From NCBI GenBank assembly GCA_024867545.1, contig JANFNE010000025.1:744001-808000 (forward strand): a DNA stretch of 64,000 nt, given 5' to 3'. Made by a program: the position numbers and the translations under genes. This document shows, one piece after another, positions 24,327 through 34,982 of the stretch. Origin of the DNA: Phytopythium helicoides. Its lineage: Eukaryota > Oomycota > Peronosporomycetes > Pythiales > Pythiaceae. Under the pieces are notes generated by a model. That model was not told the origin of the DNA. It made no database searches and saw only the letters and a program-made list of their open reading frames with translations. The first letter of the stretch is position 1. The number at the start of each line of letters is the position of its first letter.

Positions 24327-24683
24327 TGGTTTGGGAGAACAAATACGTTCGCAGAAGAGTTGCCTTGGAGCAAACGTTTCAATTCCAAGTCGAAGCGAAA
24401 ACTTTTTGTGATCACCAGGCTCGAGCAGAGCAGTTTCTTTTTAGTTTGAAAATAGAGGAGCTCTCGCGAAGGTACCTAAGCATCTGGTACTCATCGTTAC
24501 AAATCTTCCCTGCTTCGACGCATATCAGGCAACAGGCTTCACTTCTGGCGATGGGGTGTCAACGTCCGACTCTCGGCCGCCAGCGCAAGCACCCATAGCA
24601 GCGGCGCAGGTTCCTCTTTCACACCACGCACTTTCGCCGGTTCCTCTCTCAGTTGCGAGCCCACATCGCTAGTCAGTTCATTG

Positions 24684-25046
24684 TCAGTCGGTTAGCAAGT
24701 CACTCATCTTGATGGGTCGAGATCGGAGCTTGACTGTTGACTGAGGCGCTTTTGCGCGCGGAGGCCGTCCTGTTGCTGGTCGACGCTTGGAGGCTGAAGA
24801 CGAGATCGCCTTGATGGTAGCAGCATTCACCACGGGCCGCCGGTAAAACCAGCTCGGGAAGCTCCAAGGTCTCGCCCATGCGTTCGCTTCAGAGTCTTTA
24901 GCCGCTGGCGCAGCTCGTCCTTGGAGTGCGTGGACGACACCATGAGCCGCGTGAGTTCGTCCCACGGAATCTGTCGACCACCGTCCGAGAACGCGGCCGC
25001 GAGCTGCACCAGCTGCCGATCCTCGTCATCTGTGAAGTCCGACATA
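24684..25046 (-). pseudogene. Small Myb/SANT-like gene with a frame break
   Basis: The reading frame from the ATG at 25,046 gives FTDDEDRQLVQLAAAF, then IPWDELTRLM and LRQRLKTLKRTHGRDL, a Myb/SANT-like helix pattern of a kind I associate with small oomycete gene families. The expected continuation, SFPSWFYRRPV and a basic tail ending at 24,684, lies in another frame. The change falls at about 24,862-24,870 with no room for an intron, so one base is missing or two are extra. The frame is also open upstream of 25,046 to about 25,140 but without an ATG. It may be a broken copy or carry an assembly indel. It could be a DNA-binding protein if intact; no target can be proposed. Confidence 0.62.
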
Positions 25047-25519
25047 TCTCGGTTGCCAACCTCGTCCAAATCCACAATGGTGTCGTTGGTGCGTTTGTAC
25101 CGGCTGAATGCGCGCTTGCGGGACAGGTCTCGTGTCAACTTCCATCACGCACGTCAAGAACCATCAGGATCAACGCGTGGACCCATCACAACCTTCTCAC
25201 ATCGCTTTTGTTGCTACTAAGTGGGCTAAAAAGAGTCTGTAGCTTAGCTTTTCCTGCTAGCATCGAGGTTGCTCGCATTGGTTCTCCATCTTCGCTTTCC
25301 TGACAGTCCTCTTGGTGCTGCAGCTGAGAGAGCTAAGCACACTGCGATTGGTCTAAAATAAAAAAAGAGGCCGGTGATTCGTTAAAATACAAGTGATGAA
25401 CGTTGATCCTTCAACGTGCTGAGCATCACTCTGGTAGCATGGCTCACTTGGAATAGCTTATGTAACGGGTCAAGTCTGCAGCGCTGAGTCACTTGGAAAG
25501 CGCCGTCGGGTCATTTGCC

Positions 25520-28500
25520 ATGAGCGCGTCACTACCTGTGGATGTTGCTACTGCCACACCAGGTGTGAGTGCTGGCAATGGGACAGCCCGTGTGTCTGGG
25601 TCCGAGGGGATGGAGGAGGCGAGGAGCACGGTTCGCCGCTGCCACAACGACTGTTGGGATTGTTGTAGTATCACTCCTGGAGAAAGCTGCAACAGGGTCG
25701 ACGTATGGTGACACTTCTGCTCATATAGAATCGTCCGAGAGAAGCTTTGTGGCCCTCCTCGCGCCGAATGCGACAGCAGCGATGGAATTTCTGGCTACAC
25801 AGCCCCCTAGCGGGTACGTGCTGAGTAAGGGTGAAGACGGGAGCATTGAGTTATACCTCAAGTTTCTCCAGACGGTGCGAATGGCAGTAGTTGTGAAGGC
25901 GAAGGAGTGGAAAAAGGGACATGGAACTGTTGCGTGGGACACGAGTGAGCGCTGCCATGGTGCCGTTCGAGGCGCTTTGCCTCCAGTTCACTACATGCGA
26001 GTGGCTGAAGAAATCTACTCTTACTTGGAGCGCTGCTGGTGTGAGTTTCTCCCGCACGTTCAGTCAGTTGTCTTCGAACTGTGCTGCGAACTTCCAATAG
26101 ACGAAGCCTTGAGGTTGGAAGAGTGTGCAGATCTACTCGAGTCTTCATCTCCACCGCCGTTACTAGCGCTTCTTGCATCAGATTCCTGCAGCTTCTACCT
26201 ACTTGATAGCCAGAGTGGACTCAGAGAACAGTCACTCGGCGTATTTTCCATTCGACAAGTTGAATTTGACTTCGTCAAGTTCAGTGTAAACGTTGCTGAC
26301 GGGACATTCAAGCCTACCGCCTTGCTGATGGCGACGCAGTTATCTCACCGGCGTTCCCTGGACCCCGACTTGACGTAAGTAACTAACATCCATAGGATCC
26401 AAAATGCAAACAAGCTAACGTGAGGTATGTTTTGTGGCGTGGTAGCTTCAAGATTCTTCGAGACAACTTCCAATTCCCAGAACGAGTTATGCTAAAAGAA
26501 ACCTCAGTGACTCTCACTCCATCTGGCCCACATCACTACATCGAGGTATCTGTAAATGACCGAGAGCTTGTGCTTCTGCGCTCGGTAGAATCAGTTTGTA
26601 GAAGTGTCCTTCCACTTGGGACTAGTCCGCTTCCTGATACTCTCCTCACTGCATTAGATGGGCTTTACCTGCACCTTGTAGCATCCTATGAGACATCATC
26701 GATGGAAACTGAGCGACACATTTCCCGGCTATCAGCGGAAAAGTCTAAATTGGTATCATCTGCATTTCCTGTGATCATAGAGATGATTGTGGCAATTGAA
26801 TTAGTAAGCGATTATCACTCAACGAGCGGGTCTCACCCGAGAAGTGACGGGAAAGCCTATCATGAGCAAGCTTCTAGACTCTCCAAGGCACTACACTTAA
26901 TCGCAGTGAGTGTTGCATCGAGGTGCGATGACGCTGCGATTTCACGAATTGTGTTTGTGATTCTTCGATTATTTGCGCTCCGAAGGCAGATTCCAAGCAC
27001 ATTAGTTAAGCTAACTCGTGATCTTTGCGGGAAAAATTCACAGTTCAGAAGACTCTTCACAAGATCTCACGCTTTTCGATTATTGTGGAGTGCAATTCAC
27101 AGCACTCATCATCTTGAGAAAGTTGGGAGCCATTCCGACTCGAGTGGACCCGCGTCATTATCGTCATCCCTCATTGAATCGAGAAAGCCAGGCCAGCGCA
27201 AATCATCATTGTTTGCTCGAATGGCACAGGGGCCAAAGAAGCGATCTCTACTTGACTCAGGTATCAAGGCATCTGACTCGCATGTTCGGTTCTACGCATT
27301 ATTCCGCTTTGATCCAAGCAGTGTAGAACCCGCACTACTAAAACTCCTTGCACCCCGTCAATTTTGTCAAGTAGATTCGGATCAAGTAGAGCCTACTCTC
27401 GAATGCTGCTACTGCCACAGATTTGTGAAGGATGACGGCAGTAACCATCCAGAGAGCAAGATGCAATGCCGCCAAAAATGTGCTCGTCGCCTGACAAACG
27501 AGCCTGTTCTTGTGTCGGTATTGGAACTCGTGCTCGAACTCGGAAAACATTTCCTGATACATAATGCAAAGAGCCATTGGTGGGACAAATCAATAGCCAT
27601 GATTATTCGGTGTGAGAAGCTCATGCTAGCATCGCAGAGGACTTGTATCACCTTTCTGGGCAACTAGCACATCAGAGAATATAAGCTATCAACTTGTTGC
27701 GTCGATGCAATGCCGGCGCTTCATTGCTGTCGAATGCATTGCAATGTTGTATACTCTTGAGAGAAAACGACGTCAACACATGACGACGGTGATCGGTGAC
27801 AAAAAGTATCTGCCTTTCTTGGAGCTGATCCAGTCGAAGATGAATGATGTAAACGAGAGTCTTGCAGGCAACTCGAGCGACTTTGCTTTGGTCGCAAGCG
27901 TTCTTGAAGCGCATGTTGTAATATTCCGCTGGGTTCCTGTTAGACTCTTTGAAGAGTGGCTAACCCTTTCGATAGGCCAGCTATTTGAAACAGTTGATGT
28001 ACTAAATCGGCGTCTCTAAGCAGAACTCAAGCGAAGCAACCATCTCGCTTGCGAGAGCTGTCGGAGCAATCACTGAGATATTTTCAATTATATTACAGCG
28101 CATCATTAGTAGCGATCTACCGACGCTATTGATTCGCCTACTCAATAGAGGATTCAAACCGATAACACCTCTGCTTCGCTCGGTATTATCCAACGACGAG
28201 ACTTACGCCAGTTTCAGCAAAGTGCCGTGTAATACGATTCTTAACCGCTTTCTCATCAGCATACCGAGATCTCCCAGTAAGAAATCAATGGTTTAGGATT
28301 CATTCCAACGCTATCGTCAATGAGGATGAGGAAGAGCTGGAGCAACGAAGAGATCAAATTCTCCAGCAGTACCTCGTATTTGAGGAGAAACATGACATGA
28401 GCTTGTGGGAGTTTTTGGTGCGATTTGCGTGTCCAGCGCCTTCTGAGGACGCTGCTTCTATAGAAGATCTTTGTGTAATTCCAAGGTATCCCAACATTAA

Positions 28501-31500
28501 TCCCACGCTTTTGATGGACGAAACTTTGGAGAGGCATTCTCACTTCTCATCGGAGCTGGGCTCACCCTTCGGTTAACGCTGTACGGATCGTTATCACGTG
28601 ATTACAATGTCGAAGTGAACATTGTACAGGCTGTTACTGATCATATTGCCAACTTAAGCATATGCAGCAAGCTAATCGACGAATCAGTAAATTGTGATGC
28701 AGAGCCCAGTCAACTTTACTCTATTTGTCGTGTCCTCGCACTTCACTTACACTGCTTGATCTCTCTCGCAAACCGACGAACGTTGTTTCCTGAAATTCAA
28801 GAGGCGTTTGACAAGAACAACGTACTCTCTGTACTGATAAAGTTTCTCGTGGCACCTACTCATCAATATCTACCGATTGCCAACGTGGGCCTGACTAGCT
28901 ACTCACAGCCATGTGGAGTGAAAGCGAACGATGTACTCCAGACTCAAGGAGTAGCCACAGCTGCACAACCACTTGACGACGAGACGTCAATGCAATGTCT
29001 AGAACCCCCAATTTTCCGCCTCCGACTTGACAAAATCCAGAGGAGTGATAGCATGCTAAGCTCTGGTAGCATAATCGAGGTTGAGGTTATTCAGACAAAG
29101 CTCAATCCCTGTCTCCAAGAGGTATCATCGTCCGTGATGACAACCTCCACGCCTTATTGGTTGTCTTGTTTATCTCGTACATGCTGGTTGAGCCAAACCA
29201 CGAGCTTGATGAGGCTCTTTGCCCTCGATTTGCTCCTGCAGCTCACGAAGATCAGCCGGATTGGCCCAGTAACGATCGGTCTAGACTATTGTGGCAACTG
29301 CAATGGCACCTTACGAATGATTGTGCTCTAGATATGGCACATTTTGAGAGAGTTCTTTTCGACATGGAAACAACGCATGCCTTCGTGTCGGCGTCCCGAG
29401 CTTCTGCAATTCGTCGAGTGGTTCGCTTGATTTGCCCACATGTGTATGATCGCACGTTATATGCAGCACCTGGAGAAGCTTGTACTCCGTCATTAAACTT
29501 ACCCCACGACATCAAACTAGTGTCTGCACGAAAGGATTACATTGCAAAGGGGGCCACTTCTACTGTGTATCGAACAACACCAGTTATCCACCATCCAACA
29601 AGTGTCACGCTGAAGATACTCCGCAAGAGCGCGAAGGCAATTTATGCGCCATTGCACGTGTCCTACAACGAAATTGCTGTATTGAAATGGCTGAGAGGAG
29701 AGCGTGCTGCACTTCAAATGCTGGATTTTGGGAATCGACAAGATGAGAAGAGCTACGAGGTAGTGACTGAGTGGTGCCCAGCAACTCTTTCTGAGTGGCG
29801 TCGCTCATTCACACGCCAGACGGCGACACAAGAGACCACTCATGAGATCATATCAGGTGTCTTTTCGAATGTTTTTGCTCATGATCCTTCGGTGCTTTCG
29901 TAAAGTGTGTGTATGTCTGGCTCGTGTACATGCGCGGGGAGTTTGTCATTTTGATATCAAGGTAAGGATTTGAATCGCAAGGGTGACAAGCTGAATGTCT
30001 AATAAAGTGCCGTTCACAGAGCGAGAACATCTTTCTACGGAATTCAAGTTCTGACTTTAGTGCCCGGCTTGTGATGCATGGCGAGAAAAATGAAGATGAA
30101 CTGAAGACATCATCTCTTCAAGGATGTGTCTGCTTTGGAGACTTTGGGGAGTCTATGATTGCCGAACCAGACCCAGCACCTCTCCGAGCATACATGTCGT
30201 TTATTTCAGGCGGGCCGTCAGCGTCATCATCATCCTCGCCACCAGCACGAAAAAAGGCGAGTCACAACGTTGTTCTGTCTTTCTCGAACGCGTGGTACAG
30301 AGGCCATTAAGAGTCCCTGAAGTGTTCAAGATTCGCGGTAATGAACAAGAAAAGACTAAAGTCACCTTCGCGAGCGACATTTGGTCTATTGGTTGCTTGC
30401 TCTACGAGCTCATCGTCCATGAACTGCTTTTTGAGAAAGGTACGTTTGCAGCTTTCGTGCAGAATATATTCGGTAAAAGCTAGCTGCTAACAGGTCATGA
30501 CAGATGACTGGCCTTCGCTGTACGCTCATTTGGTCACCGCTTCTGAAGAAAGCACAGTGCTACGAGAGGACCACATCCAAAAACTTCAGGATGCTTTGTC
30601 GCCAACTTGCGATGACGACCAGCGAATTGCGACTCAGCTTATTAATTTTTGTGCGTCTATTCTCGATCGAACGCCAGAGCGGCGCCCAACGCTACATAGC
30701 ATTATCCGACGAGTCTCTGCAATCATCCAAGATGTCCTCCAGCTCCCAATTTCTGCTGAAGAGAAAACCCAGATGAAGCACTTGGTAGTTGCTCAAGCCG
30801 AGACCGCAAAGAACTTCAGTCGCAGCAGTCCTGTCGAAAATGCGGCGCCATTGACTACGTTTCGTGCATGGCACCGGCGACCTAGCGTATCAGCAGCGAG
30901 CTATGCATCCCAAAAGAGTGATTGGAGCCGCTGGTATCCGACGGTGGTCGCCCCGAGACTCTTTTGGAACTTTTTCATTGGTGGCACAATCCCTCAGCTG
31001 CGTTGCCATCTACTGAGCAACGTTGGCGTTGACATTCTTGCGTGTCAAGACTTCGAGATCACCCATGAGCACGAGTTTGTGCATTTTGTCTACTTTTCCT
31101 GGGCACCAGACAGTCGATGGCAATCCCAACACTAGCTCAAGTGTCATTGCACGAGTGCATGAAAATGAACGCTACACTATCATTCAGATTAACCGAAGGG
31201 TCTGGCAATCGCATCATGAGTCACGGCAAAGCATCAGTGGCAGCATGGAATCTACAACAGCGCTAGCTTTAAACAGCCTACTTCGCGAGGCACCAGTCTA
31301 CTTTCCAGTTCTGCAGCGGCGCTTACGCCTCGAACCTGGTCGTGTGGTTCTAGTGTGTGCACCTGAGGAACGGGCCTCAGAACGAGATACGTCCGCAGAG
31401 GCGCTGCAAGACGCAATGGCGAGCATACTTTTCCTCTTTTTGGAAAGGACCACGGCGATGTCGCCTCTAGAGACGCTCGCAGCATTTGCGCGGGACTGCA

Positions 31501-32340
31501 GCCCACACTTTTTGGCGTACCCGCACCGGTCGTTCGCGAACCAACTGTGTGCTTTCTCAACCCAGCACCAAGAAATTAGGCGTGAGCTCGCTGCCAGTGA
31601 GACACAGCACGCGCGTGATGACCAAAAGCGGCACGTCGTGCTGTGTTTGTGTGGAGCTTGTGTGTGGAGCGTACAGGAGCTCGCCGTTCGCAACGCCACC
31701 TCGACCCAGAAGTGCTCGTGCCCGACTGACGGTAAGCAATGCCCAAGCTTTCACCCATTCACGCCTTCCAACAGGCTTGCCTCGCCGCGATCCTCGCCAG
31801 CATAACGGAGCCAAAGAAGACGACGAAGAGGACGTCGAAGACGATCCGCTAGACGGAGACGACGAGCTGAGCCCCGTCGACGACACGTTTATCCACGATC
31901 CGTGGGAAGAGCAGCTCGTGCTGCCCATGGAGGTGCGCGCCAAGCAGCAGTCGCCCGTGCCGTGGGTCGTCGTGGACCGCTCGTCCGTCGAGCGCCGCAA
32001 CTCGCTGCTGGTTCCTTGCCCATCGTCTCCGTCGGCTCCCGGGGAGTCCAATCCAGCTCCACGTCGAGCGTCCGCGTTGCTGCGGATGGTGAGCAAGGAC
32101 AGTGGTGAGTCCCCTCGCGTGCAAGCAGCTCCTTCGTCAGCAGCTTCAACTTGGACGCGAGACCCGCTGCTGCGAGGGCTCGTGAAGCGAGTGGCGCGCA
32201 GCCGCCGCTCCTCGAGCTCGGCCTGGACGCTGCTCGAGTGCAAGCTGTGCCGGCTGCCAATGCTCGGCGTGTGCGACTCGGACGCGTCGCGCGTGGCGCT
32301 GCCTCTGCTTGGCGACATGCGGTCCGTAGGCAGTTCGTAG
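25520..32340 (+). CDS. Multi-exon protein kinase with C-terminal degenerate dual-specificity-phosphatase-like domain
   Basis: A long N-terminal region of unknown fold (about 25,520-29,480) precedes a protein kinase domain: glycine loop KGATSTVYR and VTLKIL lysine near 29,560-29,615, alpha-C YNEIAVL, catalytic loop HFDIKSEN, CFGDFGES, and DIWSIGCLLYEL near 30,395. Lys, Glu, Asp, Asn and DFG are present, so it is probably active. Past residue-level ILDRTPERRPT the chain continues into FIGGTIPQLRCHLLSNVGV and GRVVLVCAPEERAS, MSPLETLAAFARDCSP, the order of a dual-specificity phosphatase but without HCxxGxxR. Introns with good signals and correct phase: 25,563-25,728, 26,375-26,445, 27,610-27,667, 29,857-29,905, 29,962-30,020, 30,440-30,503, 31,732-31,774. 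Others, at 28.0-28.6, 29.15, 30.23-30.30 and 31.1 kb, are needed but not placed. The C-terminus is acidic then basic, with CLCGAC and CKLC pairs. Pathway unknown. Confidence 0.75.
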
Positions 32341-32495
32341 GTATTTTATAATGTATCGGATCACGTTCATTCATACATGTCCACAGGTCAAATGCCCATC
32401 ACTTGAGAGACTCTAAGTACGTCAAGCAGATCGAATGGAGAGCGAGTGTGGAGATGAATACTTAGGATTTAAGTTACGACGCGGTGCTCCAGGCC

Positions 32496-32912
32496 CTACT
32501 TGAATAGCTGGGCGCTCTGGCGCAGCGTCATGCTGCGGCGGCGCTTGAGCTGCATCTCGACCTCCTGGTTCTTGGCGAGGATCTGCTTCACGTTGCTGAT
32601 GTACTCCTGGCAGGGGCCCGGGAGGTTCTGCCCGCCCTGCTGCTTGGCCAGGAACAGGCACTCCGAGTGCGAGCGCCGGCGACGCATGAAGCGTTCGCCC
32701 TCGTCCTCGGGAAGCGACTGCGACAGCTGCACGGACGGCGGTGGGCTCGCGGGCCGCTGGTTGTCCACGCCGCCCGACCACTTGGCGCTGCTCATCTGGC
32801 TCGAGTCGAACGTGCGCGTCTTGCTCTGGTAGTCCTGCAGCACCGACGTGTCCACCGACAGCGCGGGCGTCTCGGGTCCCTCGTGGGATGCTAGGCGACG
32901 CATGAACTCCAT
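32496..32912 (-). CDS. Hypothetical 138-residue protein
   Basis: A single uninterrupted frame from ATG at 32,912 (MEFMRRLASHEG) to a stop at 32,496. I recognise no domain. It is polar, with a Ser/Pro-rich centre and a basic C-terminal third (MQLKRRRSMTLRQSAQ) that includes likely phosphorylation sites of RRRS type (RRRRSHS and RRRSMT). Codon composition is GC-rich and ordered like neighbouring genes, and the stop lies 155 bp from the converging kinase gene. A 53-bp duplication begins just upstream of its ATG. Confidence 0.6.
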   Translation of the reverse strand: MEFMRRLASHEGPETPALSVDTSVLQDYQSKTRTFDSSQMSSAKWSGGVDNQRPASPPPSVQLSQSLPEDEGERFMRRRRSHSECLFLAKQQGGQNLPGPCQEYISNVKQILAKNQEVEMQLKRRRSMTLRQSAQLFK

Positions 32913-32918
32913 GATGAC

Positions 32919-33010
32919 GGTGCGGATGTATGTGGATGGCGACCGGTAGTTTTCCGGACGACTTGGTGACGGTGAGGATGTATGTGGACGACGGCCGGTA
33001 GTTTATCCAA
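32919..33010. repeat. Imperfect 53-bp tandem duplication upstream of the 138-residue ORF
   Basis: The block starting gatgtatgtgga at 32,925 recurs at 32,978 and both copies run into a gg(a/c)cggtagttt segment. The copies differ at several positions. They sit just 5' of the ATG at 32,912, so they lie in its leader or promoter. Confidence 0.75.
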
Positions 33011-34168
33011 ACGAGTCGGTGGCAGCTTCGCTTGGCTGGGCTTGGCTGGCTGGCTGGCGCGGGTTCTTGCTTGCTTGCTTGCTCGCGGCGGCGCAAATTC
33101 GAGACTGAGGGTTCCGATGTGGAGCGAGGCGCGGCGATGGGCGGAGATGGGCGCGGCCGGAAGTTTACGCGCCCGACCGGTAAACTACCGGTCAGGACGT
33201 TGTTTACGGAACTTCAAGGAGATGCGATGGCACGCCGCATGCTGATTGGTTGTATTTTAACGTAAATTTCTGACCTGAGGGATGCTTCGTACTGGGCGAA
33301 TAGCCAAACGGCCCACCACGATCTTGAAAGCTGTAATTTACGAGGGGATTTTGCGGCTCCCTGCAGCTCAGTTGAAGGCCATTGCGTCTCGCGCGATTGC
33401 CGGCGCGTGGCAGCTCGATTAACGCAATGTCCGCGCTCACAGCCGGCTGAAGCACCGGACGATGGCGATGTTGACGAGCTCCTTCGCGGCCACGTCGGAT
33501 GCCACGTTGCGCATGACACGCGTCTTCAAACGCCGCCATGCACTTCGTGTATGTACGGTACGATTCCCAATGTTCTCACTCGCCTGCGTGCGTGGCGTGC
33601 ATGAGCATTCAAACGTGCAGTCTTCCGCCGTTGCGTCCTGCGCGTTCTTTACGCTTGGGAAATCTATTACGTATACAAATGCCAAGTCATTTTCTGCTCT
33701 CGTAAACTACCGACCCTCCCATCCCCCCTCCTGAACCGGTAAATTACAGTACGGACCGTCCCAAGCAGCAGTGGCTGGCGAAACGCTTGACGCGCACCGG
33801 ACTCGATGACAAATGTGTGCGCAACGCTTGTGCGGATGGACTTTTGCAAATGACTCGTACGCCCTCGGTGACGACCTCGAAGGAAGGCAGGTCGATGGCG
33901 GCGGGCGACGCGAGCGAAACCCTGGTGGTCGGCTCGACAAGTGCAAAATTGCAGGATAATGCTGGGTGGGGGACCCGCGCGTATCGATGCAAACGTCGTG
34001 TCTTTGGCCCACGTCCGGCCCCCGCCGTTCTCGTGGCGCTCGACGGGGCTTTTGAACGTGCGGCAGCACTTGTCGCGACGTCAAAGGGCCGTCTGCGGGG
34101 GGTTGCCCAGAGTTTAACAGCGTCACCAGCGTGCATCCTGGCGAGGCCGATCTTTCGTAAACTACTGG
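32941..34168. repeat. Recurrent CCGGTAAACTACCGG-like motif, at least seven copies
   Basis: The perfect copy at 33,175-33,193 is GACCGGTAAACTACCGGTC, an 8-bp inverted repeat around AAC. Variants with the core GTAAACTAC, GTAAATTAC or their complements lie at about 32,944, 32,995, 33,343, 33,701, 33,736 and 34,156. Nothing like this density is seen in the neighbouring genes. Confidence 0.6.
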
Positions 34169-34982
34169 TGCTTGGAGCGAGCAGGAGAAACCGCAGGCCT
34201 GATCCGCAGCGATGAAACACCTGCCGCAGGTGTATTTGTGGCCGCGTCCATCCTGCAGATGGGGTCGAGCAGATGTTTCGCAACTTGTATGTGGTTGTGG
34301 AGGCGCCTGGATGCAGGATGACGTACTGGAGCGTTCATTAGATGATCCGAGGTATCGAGTTCGGACGAGAGGCGCATCTCCAACGGCATGTTCCGGTCCA
34401 GATGTGGACGTGAGGCTCCATGCTCCTCTTGAGCAGGGGTCGCGGAGGCACTCCACGAACTGCGAGCAATGGAGGGTCAACGCTCCCAAGGCTCCACAGT
34501 GAGAGCGAAGCTTGGGTGCGAAGTCCAACGGCCGAGAAGAGGACGTGGATGCCGCCGGTTTCCCGAGGTAGCACTCTTCAAGACACGATTCTACGTGCTG
34601 CAAGCAGCGTCGTCCTGTGGTGGCGTGCACTGAACAAACATGGCGCGGTGCGTCAACAACCCAAAGATGGCCCCTCCGAGACGCCAACATTCCCACAACA
34701 CACAAGCACTCGATGGCGGCAGGCAGCTGAGCGAGAGAGACACTGATCTCCTGCTGCTCCTCGGTAGGCGAGTCAGATGCCTCGCAGATGCCTTGGCAGC
34801 TTCCTCGTCCTCGGAGAGGCAATCCCACGACGCTGACGCCAACGTTCCCGAGGCAGGCGTCCACGCCAACTCGACCACACAACTATGCGAGCACGCGTCG
34901 GCGAGCACGATGCAAAGGGCATGGTTGTCAATTTTACGATTCATGAGAATTTCTAGGTGAGCTACAAACGATACTATATACG

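Larger units (their letters stand above)
32913..34982. other. 2 kb gene-poor stretch
   Basis: No family-level similarity was found in any frame between the 138-residue ORF and the golgin stop. It holds the 53-bp duplication, the recurrent palindromic motif, and a 391-codon open frame on the minus strand (33,707-34,882) that reads like Cys/Ser/Arg/Pro-rich non-coding sequence. It may contain an old, unrecognisable mobile element. Confidence 0.5.
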
